Of a DNA stretch of 64,000 nucleotides, positions 47,701-55,170 are shown piece by piece. Under the pieces are notes generated by a model. The model had not been told where the DNA came from. It searched no databases and was given only the letters and a program-made list of their open reading frames with translations. Numbering within the stretch: position 1 is the stretch's first letter; every line of letters starts with the position of its first letter. The translations under genes were made by a program, and so were the position numbers. This DNA is from Nocardioides humi (lineage in GTDB: Bacteria > Actinomycetota > Actinomycetes > Propionibacteriales > Nocardioidaceae): the NCBI RefSeq assembly GCF_006494775.1, contig NZ_CP041146.1, positions 1,178,001 through 1,242,000 on the forward strand. The letters run 5' to 3'.

Positions 47701-47947
47701 GTCGGGTACCAGGTCCCGAGGTGCGCGAAGGCCAGGTCACCGACCTTCGGGGGTCGTTGTAGATCGTCGGTCGCAGCAGGTTGCGCACCGGCGGGTCGGC
47801 CGCATGCGCGCTGGGCGCGGTGGACGTGGACAGCGCCACGAGTCCCAGCAGCGCCACCGCGGCGGCGAGCAGGGTCGCGAGCAGCCGGCGGAGCACCGGC
47901 AGTGCCGGACGGCCACGCGCCGCCCCCAGGAAATGCGGACGCATCAT
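44758..47947 (-). CDS. secreted protein of ten alternating Ig-like repeats with a Lys/Ala-rich tail (apparent frameshifts at 47247-47250 and 47749-47753)
   Basis: About 1063 residues once joined. Signal peptide 'LLATLLAAAVALLGLVALS' to AHA, then ten repeats of 90-100 residues in two types. Type A has 'WFRSGSTDPIGTG' and 'GETLTVRATATKAGY'; type B has 'SYRWLVEGSDDPVGTG' and 'GKALTVEVTATRSLY'. Their order is A B A B A A B A A B. The last 100 residues are an Ala/Lys-rich helix ('AKVAKLKAKKKAAKAAGKKA') between two Cys residues. Two breaks in G-runs divide the first repeats from the rest; each is mended by one base. GGGGAG lies upstream of the ATG pair at 47944/47947. Probably a wall-associated or released surface protein; the basic tail could bind anionic polymers. 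Confidence 0.85.
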
Positions 47948-48057
47948 CGACTCCCCATAGTCGTGTCACGTGTCCGAGGACACAGGATTCGCGCACGCTA
48001 CCGGCTGAGCGCCCGTTCTGGTGGTCGTTCCGCGAAATCGGTGCGCGGCCCACGGCG

Positions 48058-49613
48058 CTACCTGACCCTGACCGCCTTGGTCCGCACGACCAGCGGCGCG
48101 TAGCCGGGCACCGTGTAGGTGATCTCGGCGCGGACCTTCACCCCTCTGACCGCCTTCTTGAGCTTGTAGCCCTTCTTCGTGGCGCCGGCGACCGCCTTGT
48201 TCCTGACCAGCCACCGGATCTCGACGGTGGCGGCGGTGGGCAGCGTCCGGCCGGGGACGACCTTGAGCTTCCTGCCGACCTTGGCCTTGCCCTTGAGCGC
48301 CGGCGCGCTCGCGAGGGCGAGGGTGCCCGCCTGGACCGGGCTGGTGGCGCCGGCGAAGGCGACGCCGACGAGGCTGCCGGGGCCGACGGCGCTGACCATG
48401 ACGGTGATCCGGGTGCCGAGCAGGTCGGGGGTGAGCGTGTGGCTGGCGCCGGTGGCGCCGGGGATCGGCCTGCCGTCGGCGAGCCAGGCGTAGCTGACCT
48501 GGGTCGGCGTGGTCTCCCACGTGCCGGGCGTGACGGTCAGGGTCCGGCCGACCTGGGCGGTGCCGGCGATGGTCGGCTGGGCGACGACCTGCAGGGCGGT
48601 GGGTGCCGCGGCGATGGGGGCGGTCGGCGCGGACGTGGCCGTGTTGCCGGTGTAGCCCGTCAGGGTCGCGCTGACCTGCACGGTGACGGTCTCGCCCTGC
48701 GCGGACAGCGGGACGACGAGGGTGCTGCCGGTGCCGATCGGCTGGGCGGAGCCGGACCGGAACCACGCGTAGTGGTAGGCGTACTCGTCCGACTGCGGGA
48801 GCCAGGCGCCGGGCGTGGCGACGAGGGTGTCGCCGACGCGCGGGACCCCGTTGATCGTGGGCTCGACCCCCTGGATGTTCTGGACCTGGACGAGGTCCAG
48901 CTGCGCGTCCGTGTCCGGTACGTCGGCGCCATCGGTCGTGATCGTGGTGGCGTCCTCGAGCGTGGCGGCGTCGGCGTAGTACTCGCGCGCGTAGTTGCGG
49001 CCCCGGCCGGCGAAGCCCACGCGATAGCTGCCGTCCGGCACGACGAGGAGGTAGCCGCCGCCGTCCGTGAGGGGGGCGGTGTACGTCGGCCGCCACTCGT
49101 CGCCGGACCGGACGTAGGCGGTGACCGTGCCCTGGTTGACGGCCTCGGCGTCGGGTCCGGTCACGGTGCCGGAGATGGCGTGGCCGGCGGAGAGCGCGGC
49201 GTCGATGCCCGGCAGGTCCACGTGGTCGGCGATGGTGAGCGGCGCGGCCTCGGCGAGGGTCGCGACGTCGTCGTAGAACTCCGGCGCGTAGGCCGGGTCG
49301 GTGCAGGTGCCGGTGCACTGGAGGAACTGGAGCCGGTACTCGCCCGGACTGCCGTAGAGCGTGTACGTGCCGGTCGCGCCGGTCGTGGCGAACGCCACCG
49401 GCCCCACCCGGTGGTGCCGTCGACGGTGATCTCCTGCCAGGCGGCCACGGTGATGCCGGACAGCGGCGCTCCCCCGGCCTCGGCGGTGACGGTCCCGGAG
49501 ATGGTGCCGATCGGTGTCGGGTCGTCGGCACGGACGGCGGGCGCCGCCAGCGTCCCGAGCCCGAGCAGGGCGGCCGTGGTGGCCACGACCGCTCCCAGGA
49601 AGTGCGTGCGCAT
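48058..49613 (-). CDS. secreted protein: carboxypeptidase-regulatory-like and Ig-like domains (apparent frameshift at 49402-49405)
   Basis: About 518 residues once joined. The signal peptide 'MRTHFLGAVVATTAALLGL' resembles that of the neighbouring repeat protein. Two carboxypeptidase-regulatory-like domains follow ('TISGTVTAEAGGAPLSGITV', 'ISGTVTGPDAEAVNQGTV', with 'GTYTLYGSPGEYRLQFL' type strands), then three Ig-like repeats, the first of type A ('AWFRSGSAQPIGTG'), and a basic C-terminal unit ('KGKAKVGRKLKVVPGR'). The break in a C4 run separates the signal peptide and first strands from the rest; one base mends it. It probably belongs to one expression unit with the following repeat-protein gene. 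Confidence 0.83.
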
Positions 49614-49708
49614 CAGTCGAATCCCCATCGTCGTCGCCGCGGCCTGCCCCGGGGCGCAGTGGTGCTGTCGCGTGCCCAACGACGCGATCCCGCGGAGGTC
49701 CCGGCCGC

Positions 49709-50146
49709 TCAGCCCACCTCGGGGTCGACGACGGCCGAGCCCACCGCGCGCACGGTCGGGTTGTCGGGGGCGCCCGGCAGGCGGAGGGGCAGGTCGACCG
49801 GCGCGACGAGCTCGACGACGAGGCGGTCGCCGTCGACCCGCACGGTCGCCCGGATCCCGGGGTGGTCGGCGGCGGCGCCGCTGTCGCGGAGGTAGGCGCG
49901 CACGGCCGCCTCGGCCTCCGGGCGCGAGATCGCGAGGTCGCCGGTGGCCAGCCCGCCGTCGTACGCGTCCTCGCCCTGGGCGCCCACGTCGGCGCCCTGG
50001 AGCGCGGCGCCGTCGGCGAGCGCGTCGAGCCGCTGGCGGGCGAGGTAGGCGGCGCTCGCGTCGACGACGACCGCCACCAGGAGCAGGACGATCGCGGTGA
50101 AGGCGAGGACGAGCGGTGTGGAGCTGCCGCGCTGGTTCCGGGTCAT
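49709..50146 (-). CDS. Tad pilus-assembly TadG-like protein
   Basis: A 145-residue protein with a single N-terminal helix ('STPLVLAFTAIVLLLVAVVV') preceded by 'RNQRGSS', the layout of TadG/putative Flp pilus-assembly proteins (PF13400-like), followed by 'DASAAYLARQRLDALADGAALQGA', the conserved A-rich helix. The rest is an extracytoplasmic domain of about 95 residues. The ATG overlaps the upstream stop (ATGA). It is the last gene of the Tad operon. Confidence 0.85.
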   Translation of the reverse strand: MTRNQRGSSTPLVLAFTAIVLLLVAVVVDASAAYLARQRLDALADGAALQGADVGAQGEDAYDGGLATGDLAISRPEAEAAVRAYLRDSGAAADHPGIRATVRVDGDRLVVELVAPVDLPLRLPGAPDNPTVRAVGSAVVDPEVG

Positions 50147-50583
50147 CGCCGGGAGACCTCCTGGTAGCGGCCGATCGGGACCGTCTCGCGTGCGTCGAGC
50201 GCGAAGGTCGGCCTGCCGAGGCCGAACAGGTCGGGCAGCAGCGGCAGCGCGACCGACGACGCGACCCGGACGGTGATGACGGACGTGCCTGCATGACAGT
50301 TCCTCGGGTACGGCGAGCAGGTGACCGTGACCTCCACCGGGGCATCGCTCAGGCCCTGGTCGGCGAGTGCCCGCCGCGCGACGGAGCGGGCCCGCTGCTC
50401 GCCGGCCAGGTCGTTCGGCGCGAGCGCGTACGCGCGGGCGGCGGCCCGTGCGGCGCCGCTGACGCCGAACGAGCCGCGCTGCACCTCGAACACCGAGAGC
50501 ACGACCCACAGCAGCGGCAGCAGGAGCAAGAGGCCGAGCCAGACCATCTCGACGAGTCCGCTCCCCCGCTCGTCGTACCTCAT
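50143..50583 (-). CDS. TadE-like pseudopilin, second copy
   Basis: A 146-residue protein with 'ERGSGLVEMVWLGLLLLLPL': a class III prepilin-like site with Gly before the cleavage point and Glu at +5, then one membrane helix. The remaining 110 residues contain a Cys pair ('VTCSPYPRNCHAG') and 'GAARAAARAYALA', characteristic of TadE/TadF-like minor pilins (PF07811). Its start overlaps the preceding stop by four bases. It should need a prepilin peptidase encoded elsewhere. Confidence 0.85.
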   Translation of the reverse strand: MRYDERGSGLVEMVWLGLLLLLPLLWVVLSVFEVQRGSFGVSGAARAAARAYALAPNDLAGEQRARSVARRALADQGLSDAPVEVTVTCSPYPRNCHAGTSVITVRVASSVALPLLPDLFGLGRPTFALDARETVPIGRYQEVSRR

Positions 50584-50984
50584 CGCGGGTCCTCCTCGAC
50601 CGCGCGGCCGGCGACGGTCAGGCCGACGGCGGGACCGCCGATGCCGAGCGCGGGCACCTCGGCGCGTACGACGATCTCCACTCCCGGGGCGCCGTCGACG
50701 AGGACCCGGCGGACGACGACGTCCTCGGCGTACCGTCCGGCGAGGGCGTCGGCGATCTGCGCGCGGGTCCGGGCCACGCCGTCGCCCGGCCCGCGGTCCG
50801 CGGTGGCCGCCAGCCGCGCGCCCTCGGACGCCGCCGCGGCGAGGGTCGTGCGGACGTGGAGGACCAGCGCGACCTGCAGCAGGCCGAGGACGAGCGGCAC
50901 CAGGACCAGGGTGACCAGCGTGAAGTCGACCAGGGCCGAGCCGCGCTCGCCGTCGCCCGCGCCGGGGCGGCGGTCCCGGCTCAC
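50580..50984 (-). CDS. TadE-like pseudopilin, first copy
   Basis: A 134-residue protein with 'GERGSALVDFTLVTLVLVPL': the prepilin-like Gly/Ser junction is present, but position +5 is Asp rather than the usual Glu. The conserved 'TLAAAASEGARLAATADRG' helix of TadE-like proteins follows. The GTG start overlaps the stop of the small upstream gene (GTGA), and its end overlaps the next gene's start. Confidence 0.85.
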   Translation of the reverse strand: MSRDRRPGAGDGERGSALVDFTLVTLVLVPLVLGLLQVALVLHVRTTLAAAASEGARLAATADRGPGDGVARTRAQIADALAGRYAEDVVVRRVLVDGAPGVEIVVRAEVPALGIGGPAVGLTVAGRAVEEDPR

Positions 50985-51139
50985 CGCACGGAGTTGAGCG
51001 CCGACTGCAGGATGCCGACCAGCTGCGGCTGCGCGACGCCCCACAGGGCCACGCCGATCGAGATCGTCATGATCGTGATCAGCACCCAGCCGGGCACGTC
51101 CCCTCGCTGGTCGTGTCGTCGGTGTCGTTGTCGGTGCAC
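50981..51139 (-). CDS. small Tad-locus membrane peptide (Flp-like)
   Basis: A 52-residue frame between tadC and the first tadE-like gene. It has a basic N-terminus (VHRQRHRRHDQRG) and one hydrophobic segment ('VLITIMTISIGVALWGVA') followed by 'LVGILQSALNSVR'. GGAAGGAAG lies five bases before the GTG at 51139, and the stop overlaps the next start as GTGA, so it is very likely translated. Size and position suggest the Flp major pilin or an assembly peptide, but the usual Flp cleavage pattern (G-x4-E-Y) is not visible. Confidence 0.7.
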   Translation of the reverse strand: MHRQRHRRHDQRGDVPGWVLITIMTISIGVALWGVAQPQLVGILQSALNSVR

Positions 51140-51166
51140 GGTGCTTCCTTCCCGAGATGTCCTGCG

Positions 51167-52096
51167 TCAGTAGCTGAGGGTGAGGCCGATGAAGCCCGGC
51201 CAGAAGGCGAACAGGACCGTCGTGGGCAAGACGAGGAAGACCACCGGGATCATCATCGCGATCTCCTTGCGGGACGCCTGCTCGATGAGCTCGCGGCGCC
51301 CGGCCTCGCGGACGTCGGCGGCCTGGGCGTGCAGGACGTCGGCCAGCGGCGTGCCCCGCTCGATGGCGACGGCGATCCCGTGGGCGAACCGGGCGACGAC
51401 CGACAGGCCGGTGGTCGCGGCCAGCCGGTCGAAGGCGTCGGCGACCGGCTCGCCGGTGCGGACCCGGGCGAGCAGGTCGCCGAGCTCGCGGGACAGCTCG
51501 CCGCCGCTGCGCCGGACCACGCGATCGAGCGCACCGACGGGCGATTCGCCCGCCGCGACGCTCAGCGCCAGCAGCTCGGCCACGGTCGGGAACTCGGCCA
51601 GCATCGCCGCCTCGCGGCGGCGCACCCGCGCGCTGAGCCGGTTGTCGCGCAGCAGCACCCCGCAGGCGAACGCGCCCACGCAGGCGAGCAGGAGCGGCAG
51701 CGGGTTGCCGGGGCGGGTCCAGGTGCGGAGCAGCCCGTAGGCGGCGGCGAGCGCGAACCCGACCAGTCCCCACTGCACCTGCTGCACGCGGAACTCGTGG
51801 AGCGTGAGCGGCGTCCCGGCCCGGGTCAGCCGGCGTCGTACCGACGGAGCGCCGCCGACCACCCGCTCGACCCCGTAGGCGGCGCGGCGCAGGGCCGGAC
51901 CGAACACGACGGCGGCGGTCGTCCGGGCGCCGGTCGCGGGCGTCGTACGACGGGCGGTCGGCGCCAGGTCGCGGACGTACGGCAGCACCCGGTCCTCCAG
52001 GCGGGGCCGGCGGATCGCGACCGCGCGGGTCGCGACGAGACCGAGCCCGAGCGCGGCGGCCAGGCCGAGCAGAGCGCCGGTGACGGCCGGGCTCAC
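51167..52096 (-). CDS. tadC: Tad pilus inner-membrane platform protein TadC-like
   Basis: A 309-residue type II secretion F-domain protein (PF00482). Membrane helices are at the N-terminus ('GALLGLAAALGLGLVAT'), in the middle ('LPLLLACVGAFACGVLL') and at the C-terminus ('MIPVVFLVLPTTVLFAFWPG'). The F domain contains 'EFPTVAELLALSVAAGESP' and 'ERGTPLADVLHAQAADVREA', as in TadC. The GTG start at 52096 overlaps the tadB stop. With TadB it forms the platform that passes force from the TadA ATPase to the pilins. Confidence 0.9.
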   Translation of the reverse strand: MSPAVTGALLGLAAALGLGLVATRAVAIRRPRLEDRVLPYVRDLAPTARRTTPATGARTTAAVVFGPALRRAAYGVERVVGGAPSVRRRLTRAGTPLTLHEFRVQQVQWGLVGFALAAAYGLLRTWTRPGNPLPLLLACVGAFACGVLLRDNRLSARVRRREAAMLAEFPTVAELLALSVAAGESPVGALDRVVRRSGGELSRELGDLLARVRTGEPVADAFDRLAATTGLSVVARFAHGIAVAIERGTPLADVLHAQAADVREAGRRELIEQASRKEIAMMIPVVFLVLPTTVLFAFWPGFIGLTLSY

Positions 52097-52944
52097 CGGA
52101 GGATCCGCCGTTCGACGGGCAGCCGGCCGAGCCGCATCATCAGCCGGTAGGCCAGCACGCAGGTGCCGGACCCGACGGCGAGCACGATCGTGCCGGCGGC
52201 GGACTGGTAGCGCTCGATGACCGTCGGCTGCGTCGACATCACGAGCAGCACGACCCAGGGCGCGGCGACCGCGACGCGGGCGCCGTTGACCGCCCAGGAC
52301 TGGCGCGCCTCCAGCTCGGCGCGGGTGCGCAGGTCGTCGCGCAGGTAGCCCGACAGGTTGCGCAGCAGCCGCCCGAGCTCGCCGCCGCCGACCTCGCGCG
52401 CGATCCGCAGCCCCTCGACGACGCGGTCGCCGACGGGATCGGCGAGGCGATCCTTGAGCCGGTCGAGGCAGTCGCCGAACCTCCCGGACACCTGGTAGTC
52501 GAGCGCGAACGCGTCGAAGGCGGGCCGCAGCGGATCGGGACCGCGTACGGCGAGCGCCGCCACCGCGTCCGGCAGCGACATCCCCGCCCGCACCGCCGAG
52601 GCGAGGTCGTCGACCGCCTCCGGCCAGACCTGGGCGAACTCGCGCCGGCGCCGTCGTACCCGGCCCGCGACGACGGCCCACGGCAGGTAGCCGGCGCCGA
52701 GGGCGAGCACCACGGCGATCGGGGCGGTGCGGGTGATGCCGAGGACGAGCACGAGGCCCACCAGCGCGGATCCGACGGACAGGAGCGACAGCGAGCGCGG
52801 GGCGACCTCCCGCAGCCCCGCCTCGGCGAGCATCCGCCGGGCGCGGCCGTCGGTCCCGGCCGGCCGGTCCTCGCGCGGCCACCGGAGGGCCGCCCACACC
52901 AGCAGGCTGCCGAGCCCGAACGCCAGTCCGACCAGCGCCCCCAC
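52093..52944 (-). CDS. tadB: Tad pilus inner-membrane platform protein TadB-like
   Basis: A 283-residue type II secretion F-domain protein. Helices lie near residues 1-20 and 55-90 and at the end (two). The F domain has 'WPEAVDDLASAVRAGMSLPD' and 'REVGGGELGRLLRNLSGYLR', as in TadB. It starts with GTG four bases after the tadA stop and ends overlapping tadC. The pairing of two F-domain proteins, TadB and TadC, is specific to Tad systems. Confidence 0.9.
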   Translation of the reverse strand: MGALVGLAFGLGSLLVWAALRWPREDRPAGTDGRARRMLAEAGLREVAPRSLSLLSVGSALVGLVLVLGITRTAPIAVVLALGAGYLPWAVVAGRVRRRRREFAQVWPEAVDDLASAVRAGMSLPDAVAALAVRGPDPLRPAFDAFALDYQVSGRFGDCLDRLKDRLADPVGDRVVEGLRIAREVGGGELGRLLRNLSGYLRDDLRTRAELEARQSWAVNGARVAVAAPWVVLLVMSTQPTVIERYQSAAGTIVLAVGSGTCVLAYRLMMRLGRLPVERRILR

Positions 52945-52947
52945 GGC

Positions 52948-54228
52948 TCAGCCCACCTCTCGGTCCGCCTCGCGCAGCAGCCCGACCACGTCGATGCCGA
53001 GCCGCTCGAACTGCTCCAGCCGCGGCGGCAGCCCGATCCCCCGCCGCAGCGCACCGTCGCGCCAGTCGAACACCGGCTCCGTCTCGATCACGTCGCCCTC
53101 CATCCGCCCCGGCACCGCGACGATCTCGGTCACCCGGCGCGCGCCGTGCGGGTCGAGCGACACGTGGACGACCAGATCCACCGAGGCCGCGACGGTGGGG
53201 ACGACGAAGCGCGCGGAGATGTTCTCCCCCGCCAGGAGCGGCAACGTGCAGGCCTTGGTGAGCGCCTCGCGGGCGCTGTTGGCGTGCAGGGTGCACATCC
53301 CCGGCAGACCGGCGTTGAGCGCCAGCAGCAGGTCGAGACACTCCTCGGCCCGGACCTCCCCCACGATCAACCTCGATGGGCGCATGCGGAGGGACTCCTT
53401 GACGAGGTCCCGCAGCCGGATCTCGCCCGTTCCCTCGAGTCCTTCCTGCCGGGTCTGGAGGGCGACCCAGTCGGGATGCGGGAAGCGGATCTCGAAGACC
53501 TCCTCGGCCGAGATCACCCGCTCCCCACCGGGGATCGCGGCCGCCAGGCAGTTGAGCAGGGTCGTCTTGCCGGCCTGGGTTCCGCCCGTGACGAGGATGT
53601 TGAGCCCGGCCCGCACCGACGCCTCCAGGAACCGCGCGGCCTGGGGCGTCAGGGTGCCGAGACCGACCAGCTCGTCGAGCCGGGTCGCGCGGACGACGAA
53701 CTTCCTGATGTTGACCGCCGAGAATCCCCTCGAGATGCCCTGCAACACGACATGCAGACGATGGCCGGCCGGAAGCATGGCATCCACGAACGGCCGGCTC
53801 AGGTCGATCCGCCGGCCGGTGGACTTGAGCATCCGCTCTACCAGCTCGGCCACCTGCGCCTCGCTCAGCACCAGGTTGGTCAGCTCGTGGCGGCCGTGCC
53901 GAGCGACGAACACCCGGTCGGGACTGTTGATCCAGACCTCTTCCACCGTCGGGTCGTCGAGCAGCGGCTGCAGCGGCCCGAAGCCCGCGACCCTGGCCAC
54001 CAGCTCCGCCACCAGGCCGTCCGGGTCGGCCACCGGCGCCACCACCCCGGTCAGGCTGCGCTCGTCGTGGTCGCGGACGAGCGCGGTGGCGAGGCGTCGT
54101 ACGGCAGGCACCTCGCGCTGGGGATCGATGCCGTCCCGGCGTACGGCGGCGCGCAGGTCCTCGTCGAGACGCGCCACGACGTCATCGGACGCCGGCGCGA
54201 CCACGACGGGTGGCTGGAGCAGGGCCAT
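52948..54228 (-). CDS. tadA: Tad/CpaF-family pilus assembly ATPase
   Basis: A 426-residue secretion ATPase of the VirB11/CpaF branch. The N-terminal domain contains 'FGPLQPLLDDPTVEEVWINS', typical for CpaF; Walker A is 'GGTQAGKTTLLN' near 221; the Asp box and Walker B are in 'RMRPSRLIVGEVRAEECLDL'; and the His box is 'GMCTLHANSAREAL'. The ATG at 54228 has GGGGGAG eight bases upstream, while a longer in-frame start at 54303 has none. It is the first gene of a seven-gene unit; no tadZ or prepilin peptidase gene is in the window. Confidence 0.94.
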   Translation of the reverse strand: MALLQPPVVVAPASDDVVARLDEDLRAAVRRDGIDPQREVPAVRRLATALVRDHDERSLTGVVAPVADPDGLVAELVARVAGFGPLQPLLDDPTVEEVWINSPDRVFVARHGRHELTNLVLSEAQVAELVERMLKSTGRRIDLSRPFVDAMLPAGHRLHVVLQGISRGFSAVNIRKFVVRATRLDELVGLGTLTPQAARFLEASVRAGLNILVTGGTQAGKTTLLNCLAAAIPGGERVISAEEVFEIRFPHPDWVALQTRQEGLEGTGEIRLRDLVKESLRMRPSRLIVGEVRAEECLDLLLALNAGLPGMCTLHANSAREALTKACTLPLLAGENISARFVVPTVAASVDLVVHVSLDPHGARRVTEIVAVPGRMEGDVIETEPVFDWRDGALRRGIGLPPRLEQFERLGIDVVGLLREADREVG

Positions 54229-54361
54229 GGCGACTCCCCCGAGATAGGACTGCTTCTGGCTGGCAGAACCGTAGGCCACGAACCGCGCGATGGATAGAGG
54301 CATCTCAACAACCTGTGGAGAACCGCGAGCAGCAGACTGCTACCGCGAGCGCGTGACCACG

Positions 54362-54823
54362 ATGCCGACCCGGATCGACGGCGAGCTGTTCGCAGCCGCC
54401 AAGTCCTCGGGCGCGCTCCACTCGCGCAGCGCCGCCCAGCAGATCGACCACTGGGCACGCATCGGGCGAGAGCTCGAGGCGTCGGCCGACGTCAGCCACC
54501 GCGACATCGACGCCGTCCTGACCGACAAGGCCTCCCACGACGTCGTCATGGTCGCCGCGGACACCCCGGGCGGACGTGTCCGCCTCCGCGTACGGGCGCC
54601 TCATCGGTACGGCGGAGTAGCCTGCCTGAACCCCCGAAGTCCTGTTGGTCTGGCCACTCAGTTGAGGGCGAGGATGCCGGCGTTCAGCGCGGTCGCGAAC
54701 CCGACCCACAGCAGGTACGGCGCCAACAGCCAGGCCGCGGCGCGCGCGACGCGGGCGAACAGCACGATGACCACGACGATGGCGGCCAGCAGCGCGACGA
54801 TGTCGACGAGGGCCCAGCCGTAG
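54362..54823 (+). CDS. ParD-like antitoxin, C-terminus abnormal
   Basis: The first 65 residues ('MPTRIDGELFAAAKSSGALH', then 'AAQQIDHWARIGRELEASAD', 'VSHRDIDAVL') closely resemble the ParD-like antitoxin family (ribbon-helix-helix type). After that the frame loses similarity and runs on to 54823, overlapping the 3' part of the tspO gene on the other strand by 166 bases, which is unlikely to be real. The normal C-terminus seems lost or out of frame. No toxin gene is adjacent. A GTG at 54353 is an alternative start. It is either a decayed antitoxin or one with an unseen frameshift. Confidence 0.55.
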   Translation: MPTRIDGELFAAAKSSGALHSRSAAQQIDHWARIGRELEASADVSHRDIDAVLTDKASHDVVMVAADTPGGRVRLRVRAPHRYGGVACLNPRSPVGLATQLRARMPAFSAVANPTHSRYGANSQAAARATRANSTMTTTMAASSATMSTRAQP

Positions 54824-55146
54824 CGGTCGGCTGCGAAGAACAGGGGGGTCCAGGCAAGGTTGAGGAGCAGCTGGACCACCCATGCGCCGACGCCGAGCGC
54901 GCCCGCGCCGGCACGCCACGCGAGCCAGCCGGCGACGGCGATCAGCACGTAGAGCACCGTCCAGACCGGCCCGAAGACCCATGCGGGTGGGGCGAAGACC
55001 GGCAGGTCGAGGGATCGGTAGGTCTCGCCGGACGAGCTGGCGGCGAGGCCGCCCAGCACCGCGACGACCGCGACCGCGGCCGCGAACGGCAGCAGGGCGA
55101 GCCACTCGCGGGCCGGGCTCGGGGACGCAGCGGTGGAGGTCGTCAT
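54658..55146 (-). CDS. tspO: TspO/MBR-family tryptophan-rich sensory membrane protein
   Basis: A 162-residue protein with five membrane helices. Family signatures are 'PPAWVFGPVWTVLYVLIAVA' and 'LLLNLAWTPLFFAADRYGWA', and the closing 'PYLLWVGFATALNAGI'. TspO proteins bind tetrapyrroles and act in stress-linked porphyrin handling. It stands alone between the Tad region and the acyl-CoA dehydrogenase operon. The real N-terminus has an Ala/Ser-rich extension of about 14 residues. Confidence 0.93.
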   Translation of the reverse strand: MTTSTAASPSPAREWLALLPFAAAVAVVAVLGGLAASSSGETYRSLDLPVFAPPAWVFGPVWTVLYVLIAVAGWLAWRAGAGALGVGAWVVQLLLNLAWTPLFFAADRYGWALVDIVALLAAIVVVIVLFARVARAAAWLLAPYLLWVGFATALNAGILALN

Positions 55147-55170
55147 GCCCCCAGTCTGCGCCGGTGGGGG

